DNA of 64,000 nucleotides from Brachybacterium aquaticum (GTDB lineage: Bacteria; Actinomycetota; Actinomycetes; Actinomycetales; Dermabacteraceae). Positions within the stretch are counted from its first letter, which is position 1; each line of letters opens with the position of its first letter. Below the pieces are notes generated by a model that did not search any database, had not been told where the DNA came from, and was given only the letters and a program-made list of their open reading frames with translations. The position numbers were made by a program, and so were the translations under genes. Below, piece after piece: positions 35,238-46,550 of this stretch. The stretch spans positions 1 to 64,000 of the forward strand of contig NZ_JACHLZ010000001.1 in NCBI RefSeq assembly GCF_014204755.1, written 5' to 3'.

Positions 35238-37520
35238 ATGAGCTCTGCGACGGACGCCGTCGGCCCCGCGGCCGCGGCCACGGATCCCCACGCCAGCATC
35301 TACGACCACGGCTTCGTGCGCGTCGCGGCGGTGACGCTGCCGGTCGCGCTCGCCGACCCGGCCACCAACGCCGAGCGCCACCTCGAGGTGCTGCGCGACC
35401 TGCACGCGCAGCAGGTGGGCCTGGCCGTGTTCCCCGAGCTGTCCCTCACCGGCTACTCGCTGGACGACCTGGTCATGCAGGAGCCGCTGCTGGACGCCGC
35501 CGAGCAGGCCGTGCTCGACGTGCTCGAGGCGAGCCAGGAGCTGATGCCGATCATCGTGCTCGGCGCCCCGCTGCGCGCCGAGGACCGCTCCCGCGTGTAC
35601 AACTGCGCGGTCGTGATCCACCGCGGCCAGATCCTCGGCATCACCCCCAAGCAGAACCTCCCCACCTACCGCGAGTTCTACGAGCGACGCTGGTTCGCGC
35701 CCGGCGACGACGCCTGCGACATCGCGGTACGGCTCGGCGGTGAGGAGCAGCACCTGTCCCCGCACGGGATCATCACCGTCGAGGACGTGCCGGGCCTGAA
35801 GCTCTTCGTCGAGATCTGCGAGGACATGTGGGTGCCCGTGCCGCCGTCGGCCGAGGCCGCGCTCGCGGGCGCCACCGTGCTCGTGAACCTCTCCGGCTCG
35901 CCGATCACCGTGGGCCGTGCCGAGGACCGCAAGCTCTTGGCCCGCTCCTCCTCGGCCCGCTGCCAGGCCGCGTACGTCTACGCCGCCGCCGGCGAGGGCG
36001 AGTCCACCACCGACCTCGCCTGGGACGGGCAGACCTTCGTGTACGAGTGCGGGGACCTGCTCGGCGAGTCCGAGCGCTTCCCGCGCGGGGTGCGCACCAC
36101 GATCGTGGACGTGGACCTCGACCGCATCGTCGCCGAGCGCCGCCGCCAGAACACCTTCGACGACAACCGCCGCACCCACGCCGAGTCGCTGGCGAAGTTC
36201 GAGTCCTACTCCACGACGAATCTCTTCGGGCCCCACATCGATCCCGGCTTCTGGGACCGGGTCGAGAAGGAGGGTGCCGACGAGGACTGGGGGGAGGGGC
36301 TCGAGGACCTGGTGCTGCTCGGCGGCCGACGTCGGGCGGCGCAGGCCCGCCACGACGCGCGCGCCGCGGAGAAGGGCTACGAGTCCGAGCCGCTGCGCAC
36401 CCCGCCCGCGACCGGTCCGCTGCGCCGCCACCACGACCGCTTCCCCTTCGTGCCCGACGACCCCGCGCGCCTCGCCCAGGACTGCTACGAGGCGTACAAC
36501 ATCCAGGTCGCAGGCCTGGTGCGGCGCCTCGAGGCGATCGGCGGCGGCAAGCCCGGCGGCACGAAGCCCGTCATCGGCGTCTCCGGGGGCCTGGACTCCA
36601 CGCACGCCCTGATCGTGTGCGCCCGGGCGATGGACCTGCTGGGGCGCGACCGCTCCGAGATCCTCGCCTACACGATGCCCGGCTTCGCCACCACCGAGCA
36701 CACCCGCTCGAATGCCGAGCTGCTCTCCGAGGCGATCGGCGCGAGCTTCGAGACGATCGACATCCGCCCCGCCTCCACGCAGATGCTCAAGGACATGGGC
36801 CACCCCTTCGGCCGCGGCGAGGAGGTCTACGACGTCACCTTCGAGAACGTCCAGGCCGGCATGCGCTACGACTACCTCTTCCGCCTCGCCAACCACCACG
36901 GCGGCATCGTGGTGGGCACCGGCGACCTCTCCGAGCTGGCGCTCGGCTGGGCGACCTTCGGCGTGGGCGACCACATGTCCCACTACGGCGTGAACGCCGG
37001 TGTCCCCAAGACCCTCATCCAGCACCTCATCCGCTGGGTCATCGCCGAGGGGATCTTCGACGAGGCGACCGGGACGGTGCTCCAGGCGGTGCTGGACACC
37101 GAGATCACCCCGGAGCTCATCCCCACCAAGGCGGGTGAGAAGGCGCAGTCCACCGAGGACTCCATCGGCCCCTACGCCCTGCACGACTTCACCCTCTACC
37201 ACCTGCTGCGCCGCGGCTACGGCCCCGGCAAGATCGCCTACCTCGCCCACCAGGCCTGGGGCGATGCGTCGGCGGGGGAGTGGCCGGCCGGGTACGCCGA
37301 CGAGGACAAGCGCGCCTACTCGCGCGAGGAGATCAAGCACTGGCTGACCGTGTTCACGAAGCGCTTCTTCTCCAACCAGTTCAAGCGCTCCACCCTCCCC
37401 AACGCCCCGAAGGTCCTCGCCGGCGGCGCGGTCTCCCCGCGCGGCGACTGGCGCATGCCCTCGGACGTGACGAGCCGCGCGTGGCTCGCGGAGATCGAGC
37501 GGGACGTCCCGGGGGAGTGA
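35238..37520 (+). CDS. nadE: Glutamine-dependent NAD+ synthetase
   Basis: 760 residues. It converts deamido-NAD, ATP and glutamine to NAD+. The nitrilase-type glutaminase domain comes first, with its triad Glu ([10 protein letters not shown]), Lys ([12 protein letters not shown]) and Cys ([11 protein letters not shown]). The synthetase domain has PP-loop [14 protein letters not shown] near 450 and [20 protein letters not shown] later. It is longer than the usual 680 residues because of an N-terminal tail and extra C-terminal sequence. The ATG at 35238 follows TACGCT with a 6-nt gap and no ribosome site, so the mRNA is probably leaderless. It is divergent from the sugar transporter operon. Confidence 0.95.
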   Translation: MSSATDAVGPAAAATDPHASIYDHGFVRVAAVTLPVALADPATNAERHLEVLRDLHAQQVGLAVFPELSLTGYSLDDLVMQEPLLDAAEQAVLDVLEASQELMPIIVLGAPLRAEDRSRVYNCAVVIHRGQILGITPKQNLPTYREFYERRWFAPGDDACDIAVRLGGEEQHLSPHGIITVEDVPGLKLFVEICEDMWVPVPPSAEAALAGATVLVNLSGSPITVGRAEDRKLLARSSSARCQAAYVYAAAGEGESTTDLAWDGQTFVYECGDLLGESERFPRGVRTTIVDVDLDRIVAERRRQNTFDDNRRTHAESLAKFESYSTTNLFGPHIDPGFWDRVEKEGADEDWGEGLEDLVLLGGRRRAAQARHDARAAEKGYESEPLRTPPATGPLRRHHDRFPFVPDDPARLAQDCYEAYNIQVAGLVRRLEAIGGGKPGGTKPVIGVSGGLDSTHALIVCARAMDLLGRDRSEILAYTMPGFATTEHTRSNAELLSEAIGASFETIDIRPASTQMLKDMGHPFGRGEEVYDVTFENVQAGMRYDYLFRLANHHGGIVVGTGDLSELALGWATFGVGDHMSHYGVNAGVPKTLIQHLIRWVIAEGIFDEATGTVLQAVLDTEITPELIPTKAGEKAQSTEDSIGPYALHDFTLYHLLRRGYGPGKIAYLAHQAWGDASAGEWPAGYADEDKRAYSREEIKHWLTVFTKRFFSNQFKRSTLPNAPKVLAGGAVSPRGDWRMPSDVTSRAWLAEIERDVPGE

Positions 37521-37582
37521 GGCGGGGAGAGCTGGCGTGAAGCGGGGCGCGTGGCGTGTGCTTCGTGCCGCCCCTCCCTGTG

Positions 37583-37633
37583 CGCGGGGAGCATTTTCTG
37601 GAGTTCGCCTCCGGTAGCGACAACTTCTCCCCG
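37583..37633. repeat. Family A palindromic element, copy 5
   Basis: CGCGGGGAGCA and TCTGGAGTTCG on the left; CGACAACTTCTCCCCG on the right. The inner GGAAT/ATTCC box is degenerate. Confidence 0.7.
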
Positions 37634-37697
37634 TTGACCGGGGTGCGTCGCCCAGGCGTCTGGGCGACGAGGCTCGTAGGGACTCGGTGCCGTAGCG

Positions 37698-37750
37698 CTC
37701 GGGGAGCACTTGCTGGAATGCGGGTCCGGCAGCGACAACTTCTCCCCGCG
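37698..37750. repeat. Family A palindromic element, copy 6
   Basis: CTCGGGGAGCACTTGCTGG then AATG on the left; GCGACAACTTCTCCCCGCG on the right. It lies 65 bp from copy 5 and shares its CGACAACTTCTCCCC arm. Confidence 0.75.
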
Positions 37751-38060
37751 GGCTTGCGTGGCGCGGGTGCTGCGGCGCGGGTCAGCGGGGCAGCGGGTCA
37801 GTGCGCCGCCGCTGCCGGTCAGCGGGACGTGGCGAGGAGAGGCCGATGCACGGAAACGCGCTTCCCCCAGGCCCTCCCCGCCACCCTCCTCGGGGATATC
37901 CCCCCAGCTCACCGCATGTTCACCGATCTCCATGAGGTCTCCACCTCAGTGGTGGTGCTCCGGGCCGCGTCGAGGCGCAGGATGCACTCGCCGCTCCGCT
38001 CGCGGACGTCCGCGGGGACCCGGTGCGGGCCCCGTCGTCGGCCCGTCGAACGGAAGCGTG

Positions 38061-38780
38061 ATGTCTCTCCTCCACATGCTGATGGACCCCGCCCAGCTGC
38101 TCGCGCACTTCGGTACCGCGTTCTGGGGGATCGCCCACCTCATCGTCTTCATCGAGTGCGGGCTGCCGTTCCCGCTCTTGCCCGGCGACTCGCTGCTGTT
38201 CGCGGTGGGGATGTTCTCCCACGGCGGGCAGCTCGGCGTGCCGCTGATCGTCTCGCTGCTGACGCTGATGGTCGCGGCCTTCGCCGGCAACGTCGCGGGA
38301 TACGAGATCGGTCGCGGCGTCGGCGCGAGGCTCTACGAGCGCGACGGCCGCTTCCTCAAGCGCAAGCACTTCGACCGCACCATCGAGTTCTTCGACCGCT
38401 ACGGCCGGCGCGCCCTGGTGCTCGGCCGGTTCGTGCCCGTGGTGCGCACCTTCATCACCGTCGTCGCGGGCGCCGGGCAGATGCCGCGCCGCGTGTTCCT
38501 GACCTGGTCCGCCGTGGGTGCGGCCCTGTGGGTCACCCTCATCACGACGCTCGGCTACGCCTTCGGCGAGGTCGCCGTGATCCGCGACCACCTCGAGATC
38601 GCCGTGCTCGTCCTCGTCGCACTCTCGGTGCTGCCGAAGGTGATCGAGGCGCAGCGCCGGAAGCTGCGGGGACCGGCGCGGTCCGACGCCGCGTCTGCTG
38701 ATGCTGCGGAGTCCGACTCCGCGGAGTTCACCTCCGCAGAGTCCACCTCCGCGAAGGTCGACGCCGTCGAGGTGGCCTGA
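38061..38780 (+). CDS. DedA family membrane protein
   Basis: 239 residues. The DedA/SNARE-associated signature runs across the core: IVFIECGLPFPLLPGDSLLF near 25-45, GNVAGYEIGRGVG, and GRFVPVVRTFITVVAGAGQM near 135-155, with the conserved Arg, Pro and Gly. Members flip or maintain lipid carriers and support membrane homeostasis. The C-terminal 35 residues are a SAE/STS-type repeat and disordered. GGAAG precedes the ATG; a GTG one codon upstream is an alternative. Confidence 0.92.
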   Translation: MSLLHMLMDPAQLLAHFGTAFWGIAHLIVFIECGLPFPLLPGDSLLFAVGMFSHGGQLGVPLIVSLLTLMVAAFAGNVAGYEIGRGVGARLYERDGRFLKRKHFDRTIEFFDRYGRRALVLGRFVPVVRTFITVVAGAGQMPRRVFLTWSAVGAALWVTLITTLGYAFGEVAVIRDHLEIAVLVLVALSVLPKVIEAQRRKLRGPARSDAASADAAESDSAEFTSAESTSAKVDAVEVA

Positions 38781-38807
38781 GGGGTCGTCGTCCCCGTCGG
38801 CCCCGTC

Positions 38808-38860
38808 GGCGGGGGACATGTGCTGGACTCATCGCTCGATGACGACAACTCCTCCCCGCC
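38808..38860. repeat. Family A palindromic element, copy 7
   Basis: GGCGGGGGACATGTGCTGGA on the left; CGACAACTCCTCCCCGCC on the right. It lies 28 bp after the DedA stop and just beyond the convergent GNAT stop region. Confidence 0.75.
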
Positions 38861-38944
38861 GACTGGCGGCGGCGCGGCGGTCGTGGCGGCCGCGGCATGC
38901 CGGAGGGCACTTCGCCGAGCTCCGGGACGTGGAGCCCTCGGCGC

Positions 38945-39487
38945 TCATCTCGCGTCGGACATGGGGAGCGGGTCGGCTTGTGAACCGGGATCGGTGCGCA
39001 GCCGCCCGTAGGTGTCGACGTCGATCCGCTCGCCATCGATGAGGAACTTGCCGCGCTCGGTTCCCTCCCTGACGAATCCGGCTGCTCGTGCCACGCGACC
39101 GGAGGCGGGGTTGTTCACGCGGTGCCCGAGCTCGAGCCGTTCGAGACCCCGGGTGGTGAGCGCCCAGTCCGCGACGGTCGCCGCCGCGCGACGCATCCAC
39201 CCGCGGCCGCGCGCGGACTCCGTCATCCAGTACCCGAACCATCCACTGAGGTTGGCCTCGTCGACGCTGACGCACACGAGTCCGACCAGTGCGTCGTCCG
39301 CGGCGATGGCCCACCCCTCGTGCGGCGAGCTCTCGGAGACGAGGCGTGCGACGTAGCGCTCCGCGTCCACCAGCGTCGCCACGTCTCCCTGGCGTTCCAT
39401 GTCAGGCGCGGAGGCGAATGCCGCGTGCACCGCGGCCGCGTCGGCCACGCGCAGTCGACGCAGCGCCACGTGGGGTTCGACGGTCAT
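38945..39487 (-). CDS. GNAT family N-acetyltransferase (RimJ/RimL type)
   Basis: 180 residues. It has ALRRLRVADAAAVHAAF at the start, GWFGYWMTESARGRGWMRRA for the acetyl-CoA loop and LELGHRVNNPASGRVARAAG followed by FVREG, the RimJ/RimL signature. The substrate could be a protein N-terminus or a small molecule. Its ATG overlaps the higA stop (ATGA), so it is the third gene of a higB-higA-GNAT operon. Confidence 0.9.
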   Translation of the reverse strand: MTVEPHVALRRLRVADAAAVHAAFASAPDMERQGDVATLVDAERYVARLVSESSPHEGWAIAADDALVGLVCVSVDEANLSGWFGYWMTESARGRGWMRRAAATVADWALTTRGLERLELGHRVNNPASGRVARAAGFVREGTERGKFLIDGERIDVDTYGRLRTDPGSQADPLPMSDAR

Positions 39488-39783
39488 GCCGACTGCAGCG
39501 GTGCGATCGCGTCGATCTGATCGGCGACGCGGGCCTCCGCGATCTCCAGGTCGTACCTGGTCTGCAGAGTGAGCCAGAACTGCGGATCCACCCCGAAGTA
39601 GCGTCCCAGGCGCAGTGCAGTGTCCGCCGTGATCGCGCGCTTGCCGTGCACGATCTCGTTGATCCGCCTGGGCGGCACTCCGATGGAGACAGCGAGCTTG
39701 TTCTGGGTGATGCCGAAGCCGTTGATGAAGTCCTCCATCAGGACCTCGCCGGGGTGGACCGGGGGATAGAGCTTGTCCGGCAT
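39484..39783 (-). CDS. higA: HigA family antitoxin
   Basis: 99 residues. The start PPVHPGEVLMEDFINGFGIT and the HTH segment NKLAVSIGVPPRRINEIVHG followed by KRAITADTALRLGRYFG are diagnostic of the HigA/VapI-type XRE antidote family. It should neutralise HigB and repress its own operon. The ATG at 39783 has GAGGAG 5 nt upstream; a GTG two codons earlier is less well placed. The stop overlaps the GNAT start. Confidence 0.93.
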   Translation of the reverse strand: MPDKLYPPVHPGEVLMEDFINGFGITQNKLAVSIGVPPRRINEIVHGKRAITADTALRLGRYFGVDPQFWLTLQTRYDLEIAEARVADQIDAIAPLQSA

Positions 39784-39792
39784 GAACACTCC

Positions 39793-40074
39793 TCAGTGGT
39801 AGTCCACGATCTCGACGTCCTCCGGGCCCGCATCCGTCCACGTCAAGCAGATCCTCCACTGGTCGTTCACCCGAATGCTGTGCTGGCCGACCCGGCCCCC
39901 CTTGAGGGCCTCCAAGCGGTTGCCCGGCGGTATGCGCAGCGTTTCGAGAGTGGTGGCGGCATCGAGCAGATGCAGCTTCCGATTCGCGGTCCTGTGGATG
40001 CGCGGATCAAGTCTCTTCGCCGGTTCGCGACGCCACACGCGCTCGGTGCCCCGGTCGGCGAACGACCTGATCAT
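39793..40074 (-). CDS. higB: HigB/RelE-like toxin
   Basis: 93 residues. FADRGTERVWRREPAKR is the first helix, LRIPPGNRLEALKGGRVGQH the basic strand, and IRVNDQWRICLTWTDAGPED the catalytic strand with RVNDQWRI, as in the RelE/HigB ribosome-dependent mRNA interferases. It is toxin-first, the HigBA order, with a 9-nt gap to higA. The start has no ribosome site; TACACT lies 6 nt upstream, giving a probable leaderless mRNA. Confidence 0.93.
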   Translation of the reverse strand: MIRSFADRGTERVWRREPAKRLDPRIHRTANRKLHLLDAATTLETLRIPPGNRLEALKGGRVGQHSIRVNDQWRICLTWTDAGPEDVEIVDYH

Positions 40075-40101
40075 GGGAGAAGTGTATGTCGCCGGGCGTC
40101 A

Positions 40102-40118
40102 ATAACGCCAGGCGTTAT
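40102..40118. promoter_or_regulatory. Palindromic operator of the higBA operon
   Basis: ATAACGCC, A, GGCGTTAT: a perfect 8+1+8 inverted repeat. It covers the expected -35 region of the higB promoter, whose -10 box (minus-strand TACACT) is at 40086-40081. HigA binding there would block RNA polymerase. Confidence 0.8.
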
Positions 40119-40135
40119 GTCAGATTCCTGGCGCG

Positions 40136-41260
40136 TCACCGGATGCTCCGCTCGGCGCTGGCCGGTTCGGAGGACGGCGCATTGGCCCGTGCGCCGCTCT
40201 CCGTGAGAGGACGGATCACCGGCCCGCTGACAGCGAGCGGCGGATGCCACCCCCGGCGGGTGAGCACGTCCCGCAGCCTGCGCAGCGCCCGCTCGCAGCC
40301 GTTGCGGAGATCGGCCGCGACCGTCTGCACCTCGATCCAGCCGAGAGCCTCGCGCTTCTCGCGCCGCTGGATGTCGAGGTTCTGCTGCTTCTTGGTGCGA
40401 TGGCCGGCCCCGTCGTGCTCGAGGCACACCTTCCACTCGGGCCAGCACATGTCGGGCTCGTAGAGGTCGTTGCCCTCGACGACGAGTCGCTGGTTGAGCA
40501 CGGGCTCGGGAAGCCCGCCGCGGATGATCGCGAGGCGGAGCCGCGTCTCCATCGGGGAATCGCTGCCCACCCGGGTCAGGTCGAGCACCTTGCGCAGCAT
40601 GGGTCGGCCGGAGCCCCGATACTGGCGCACCGCGTCGCGGAGGTCTGCAGGAGTGGCGTACGGATCGAACCGCCCCTCGTATTCAGGCCGGGGTTGCCTG
40701 ACCAGGTGATCGGCGATCTCGACCAACTCGTCCAGCGTGAGCTCCTGCGCGAGGTCGATCCAGGTCCGCACCCGGCTCGTGACGCGCACGCCCCGGTGGG
40801 TCACGATGTCCTCGCTTCGGATCCGCTGGCGGTTCCACGTCAGGAGCTTGTTGCTCTGCCGGCGGTACCCGTTGGCGGTGAGGTGGACGGGGTCGGGGTC
40901 GGGCTCGGGCGCGGGTTCAGGTGTCGGTGCGGGCTCGGCCCAGGGGTCGGGCTCTGCCCAAGGGTCGGGCTCAGGCGTGCGCGAAGCGGACCACGTCTGC
41001 TTCGTGAACGGCAACGGCATGCCCCACAGGCGCGCGGCGCTCAGACCCCTCGCCACCGCCATCGGGTCGTTGCGAGTGACCGCTCGCAGGGCGTCGACCT
41101 CGGTGACGTCCACAGTGCGCCGGGCGTACAGGCCGTAGCCCAGGTGGCGAAGATCCTGCGCCCGCAGACGGCCGACGGTCACTCCTTCCCGTCGTGCTTC
41201 CGATGCGCTGAACACGGCATAGGGCAGTGATCGCGGGAGGGGTGCTGAACGTCGGGCCAT
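40136..41260 (-). CDS. AbiEi-like / DUF559 endonuclease-fold protein
   Basis: 374 residues. The N-terminal part resembles the AbiEi antitoxin winged helix (VFSASEARREGVTVGRLRAQ followed by LRHLGYGLYAR). The middle holds VTSRVRTWIDLAQELTLDEL. The C-terminal part has a restriction-endonuclease-like core: EPDMCWPEWKVCLEHDGAGH, a D...E-x-D arrangement, then a REKREALGWIEVQTV segment as in DUF559/Vsr-like domains. A Pro/Glu/Asp repeat inserts near residues 94-125 (repeated EPDPWAEP). Many actinobacteria have such proteins; the function is unproven and no AbiEii partner is adjacent. It ends just before the higBA operator. Confidence 0.8.
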   Translation of the reverse strand: MARRSAPLPRSLPYAVFSASEARREGVTVGRLRAQDLRHLGYGLYARRTVDVTEVDALRAVTRNDPMAVARGLSAARLWGMPLPFTKQTWSASRTPEPDPWAEPDPWAEPAPTPEPAPEPDPDPVHLTANGYRRQSNKLLTWNRQRIRSEDIVTHRGVRVTSRVRTWIDLAQELTLDELVEIADHLVRQPRPEYEGRFDPYATPADLRDAVRQYRGSGRPMLRKVLDLTRVGSDSPMETRLRLAIIRGGLPEPVLNQRLVVEGNDLYEPDMCWPEWKVCLEHDGAGHRTKKQQNLDIQRREKREALGWIEVQTVAADLRNGCERALRRLRDVLTRRGWHPPLAVSGPVIRPLTESGARANAPSSEPASAERSIR

Positions 41261-41559
41261 GCGCTCATGGTCCGACGGGGCGCGTGATGGGGCCCGTCCT
41301 CCTCCACAAGCACCAGGTCACGAGCATCAGCGACGGTTCCTCCCCAATGCGGGGCCGGCATCTTCGCGGTGTCGACGCCAGGCAGTGGAGTGGGGGCCGG
41401 CGACATGGGACTCCTGACCCAGGTGCTGGCGGCGCGGAGTTCCGGGCGCAGGTGCCGGCGGGCCGTGGCCCGGGTCCCCGGAGCCAACGCATTCGGCGTC
41501 GTCGTCGATCACGGGTGATCCGCGGGGAGAGGAGTCGGAATCCATGCCTCGCTCCACGG

Positions 41560-41615
41560 CGCGCGGGGAGAAGGTGTCAAATCGCCCGTGCAATTCCGGC
41601 AAGTGTTCCCCGCGC
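41560..41615. repeat. Family A palindromic element, copy 8
   Basis: GCGCGCGGGGAGAAGGTGTC on the left and ATTCCGGCAAGTGTTCCCCG then CGCG on the right. The outer arms are strongly complementary; the left GGAAT box is degraded to CAAAT. Confidence 0.8.
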
Positions 41616-41705
41616 GACGAGCCGGGACGGCCCCAACGCTCACGAGTCTCGGTCCCAGGGCATTCAGCGGGGGAGACATGCTCGAATCCACGCCACGGCA
41701 CCGAC

Positions 41706-41758
41706 GCGCGGGGAACAGTTGCGGGAATTCCTGGGCGATTCCAGCAATTGTTCCCCGC
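41706..41758. repeat. Family A palindromic element, copy 9
   Basis: GCGGGGAACAGTTGCGGGAA on the left and GATTCCAGCAATTGTTCCCC then GC on the right. GGGGAACA and TGTTCCCC are perfect outer arms. Confidence 0.85.
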
Positions 41759-42177
41759 CGACAGCGCCGTTGGCCCCGCCAGTAGCGCCCTCGGCCCCGC
41801 GGGCGCGCACCCGCGCTCCGCTCACAGCGCCCATGCCCCCGCCGGTGCAGACACCGCTCCCGCGGGCGCACTTCCCCGCGCCACCACCACACCCCGCAAT
41901 GTCGCCCACGCCACGTCCTCCTCCCGATGTGACCTGCCCGTATGTCTCAGATGGTGGGGTCCCGGGCCAGATCCGTCGGCCCCTCGTAGACTGGCAGGCG
42001 GTCCCGTGCACCCGCCGGCACCCGCGCGGCGAGCACCGTCCCCACGGCGCGCGCCGACCGTCCGCAGCGCCGGACCCCCCGCTCCGTCCGCGCAGCACCC
42101 GGCGCGGCACGCACGCACCGCACAACGGCAGCACCCAGCACCACCCCACACCCGCACCACCAGAAGGAACACCGCCC

Positions 42178-44702
<2,525 letters not shown>

Positions 44703-44737
44703 GCGATGACGACGTAGACCGAGAAGGAGAAGCATCG

Positions 44738-45577
44738 ATGACGACTGCTGCGAGCAGTGGCACCCCGGGAGCCGGGACGGGCCCCGCCCCGTTGTCGACG
44801 GTGTTCTCCGATCGGGTCGGCGACGAGTCGCCGGGCGCATCGGCCGGGACGGTCGGTCCGCTGCAGCAGGCGCTGCGCAACCTCGACTCGATCGCCGAGG
44901 CGCAGGGCCTCGGGGACCTGCGCACTGCCATCGGCGGGACGGCGACGGCGGAGGCGGGCACCTCGTGGTCGGCGGCCGACGGGGAAGCCGCCTCCGGCAC
45001 CTCGTCCCGCCGCGAGGAGATCCTCGACGCGGCCTCCGCGCTGTTCGCCGAGCGCGGCTACCACGGGGCGAGCCTGCGTGACATCTCCCGCCGCGTGGGC
45101 ATCTCGCACCCGGGGATGCTGCACCACTTCAACTCCAAGGAGGTGCTGCTCGGGGCGGTGATCGACCGGCTCGAGGCGCACGCCCAGGGGCTGCTGGACT
45201 CGGTCGAGGTCATGCAGTCCTCGCCCACCACGCTGGTCGCGGCGCTGGCCGGGCCGTGGGATCCGCGGGAGCACTCGATGGCGCTGCTGGCCACGCTCTC
45301 CGCCGAGGTCGTGAACCCCGACCATCCGGGCCGCTTCCGCATCGCCCGCCTGCGCCTCGTCCACGAGCACGTGCTGGAGCAGGTGTTCCTCGGTCTGCAG
45401 GAGCGCGGGCACCTCATCGACGGCGCGAACCCCAAGTTCCTCGCCCGCTCGCTGTTCTCGCTCCTGCTGAGCCTCACCGTGCGCGAGCACACCGTGCGCG
45501 AGCTGCAGAAGCGCGCCGATGGCGACCCCATCACCGACGTCCAGGAGTTCGTGCAGCTCTGCTGCCGGGGGGAGTGA
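44738..45577 (+). CDS. TetR family regulator with a long N-terminal extension
   Basis: 279 residues. The HTH is at about 92-140: REEILDAASALFAERGYHGA then SLRDISRRVGISHPGMLHHF. An Ala/Gly/Thr-rich tail of about 90 residues comes first and has no other start codon option. The ligand domain holds ALLATLSAEVVNPDHPGRFR. GAGAAGGAG precedes the ATG. It lies 35 nt after asd and could share its transcript, but the target is unknown. Confidence 0.85.
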   Translation: MTTAASSGTPGAGTGPAPLSTVFSDRVGDESPGASAGTVGPLQQALRNLDSIAEAQGLGDLRTAIGGTATAEAGTSWSAADGEAASGTSSRREEILDAASALFAERGYHGASLRDISRRVGISHPGMLHHFNSKEVLLGAVIDRLEAHAQGLLDSVEVMQSSPTTLVAALAGPWDPREHSMALLATLSAEVVNPDHPGRFRIARLRLVHEHVLEQVFLGLQERGHLIDGANPKFLARSLFSLLLSLTVREHTVRELQKRADGDPITDVQEFVQLCCRGE

Positions 45578-45864
45578 GGGGCGGGCTGTGCTCTACGGGC
45601 CGGCTGCGCCGTACGGGCTGCCTGCTATCTCCGCCCCTCACCTGTCGGCCCGACTTGTGCGCGCTCACGGTCGATCCACGGCCCGGCATCGACCGTGAGC
45701 GCGCACAAGTCGCCGCCGTGGGTGGGCAGTGGGTGGGCCGTGGGTGGCGAGTCTGGCCGCGGTGGGTCACGAGCTCGTTCCCGAGCCTGAACACGCCGCA
45801 CCTGCGGGGCAGCTGGACAGGCGTCGCTGACCTGGGGTCCCACCGATCGGTAGACTCATCGATC
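45578..45864. other. Intergenic region with a family B hairpin and a promoter
   Basis: It contains the 25-bp perfect hairpin at 45651-45712 and, near the right end, TAGACT at 45851-45856 as a -10 box for the following leader ORF. No other feature seen. Confidence 0.5.
45651..45712. repeat. Family B long hairpin, copy 1
   Basis: The 25-nt arms (45651-45675 and 45688-45712) are perfectly complementary around a 12-nt loop. The core is TTGTGCGCGCTCACGGTC. It is the most perfect of five copies and lies downstream of the TetR gene. Confidence 0.85.
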
Positions 45865-45891
45865 GTGAACCTGCGCGGAAGTTCCCGATGA
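45865..45891 (+). CDS. Putative 8-codon leader ORF coupled to the PRC-barrel gene
   Basis: GTG at 45865 opens an 8-codon frame ending in a TGA (45889-45891) that overlaps the ATG of the PRC-barrel gene as ATGA. TAGACT lies 8 nt upstream, so the leader would be leaderless and translated first, and reinitiation would then serve the PRC gene. Confidence 0.45.
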   Translation: MNLRGSSR

Positions 45892-46550
45892 GTCACGGCT
45901 CGGTGCCCGAGGACCGGACCTCCGGCCTGACCGGTGGGCCGGAGCCGGACGACGCGCCGGACGCCGATGCCGCGCCGGGCGCGGACGGACCCGACGCCGA
46001 GCATCACGCCCCGCGCCGCCGCCTCCAGGCCCTGGCCGGGATCACCGTGCGCGGCAGCGACGAGAAGCCCGTCGGACGCGTCCGCGACATCTACCAGCGC
46101 GACGCCGGCGACGACCTCGCCGCGCTGAGCGTGGTGCCGCGACAGCTGAGCTCCCGCGCGGTGCTCATCCCCGTCGCGGCCATCGCCTCGCTGCCCACCC
46201 CGGGTGAGGAGAGTCGCGAGAAGGGCAAGGGCGAGGCGATCCACCTGCTGGTGGACACCGCGACCGCGAAGGCCGGGAAGCGTCCGCCGGACACCGGGCA
46301 CCTCACCCCGCAGGACCTCCGCGACGCCGCCGAAGCTCTCGGCCTGGATCCCGATGACGGCACCCGCCTCCTCGACCCCGATGGCGGAACGGCCAGCCTC
46401 GATCCGGATTCCGCTGCCGAGTCCGGGACGAGCAGGCCCGACCACGCCGACGCGGCCAGCAGGCCCGACCACGGCGATGCGGCGGGCGGGTCCGCCCACG
46501 CCGACGCGGCGGGCGGGTCCGCCACCCCCGAGCGACCGGCGGCCGGATGA
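45888..46550 (+). CDS. PRC-barrel domain protein
   Basis: 220 residues. The PRC-barrel strand set is at about 46-110: LQALAGITVRGSDEKPVGRV, DIYQRDAGDDLAALSVVPR, then SRAVLIPVAAIASLP. Members bind RNA or proteins in ribosome maturation (RimM type) or photosystems; stand-alone actinobacterial members have no proven role. Both ends are disordered and Asp/Pro-rich. The tail has repeated RPDHxDAA and SAHADAAGG units. The stop overlaps the glycosyltransferase start (ATGA). Confidence 0.85.
   Translation: MSHGSVPEDRTSGLTGGPEPDDAPDADAAPGADGPDAEHHAPRRRLQALAGITVRGSDEKPVGRVRDIYQRDAGDDLAALSVVPRQLSSRAVLIPVAAIASLPTPGEESREKGKGEAIHLLVDTATAKAGKRPPDTGHLTPQDLRDAAEALGLDPDDGTRLLDPDGGTASLDPDSAAESGTSRPDHADAASRPDHGDAAGGSAHADAAGGSATPERPAAG

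Larger units (their letters stand above)
37521..38060. other. Gene-free stretch with two family A repeats
   Basis: No convincing coding frame. It holds family A copies 5 and 6, each preceded by a short GC-rich stretch. The sequence nearer the DedA gene looks like a normal upstream region with no clear promoter box. Confidence 0.5.
41261..42177. other. 917-bp gene-free stretch with four family A repeats or half-repeats
   Basis: No coding frame is supported. It contains left half-elements at 41521-41543 and 41668-41690 and full copies at 41560-41615 and 41706-41758. A TAGACT box at 41987-41992 could be a -10 for lysC, which would give a leader of roughly 180 nt. I see no clear riboswitch or attenuator in that leader. 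Confidence 0.5.

Noticed and set aside
35085..37709. 874-codon minus-strand open frame opposite nadE
   Set aside because: Translation is Val/Gly/His/Arg-rich and follows nadE third positions; nadE has full catalytic motifs.
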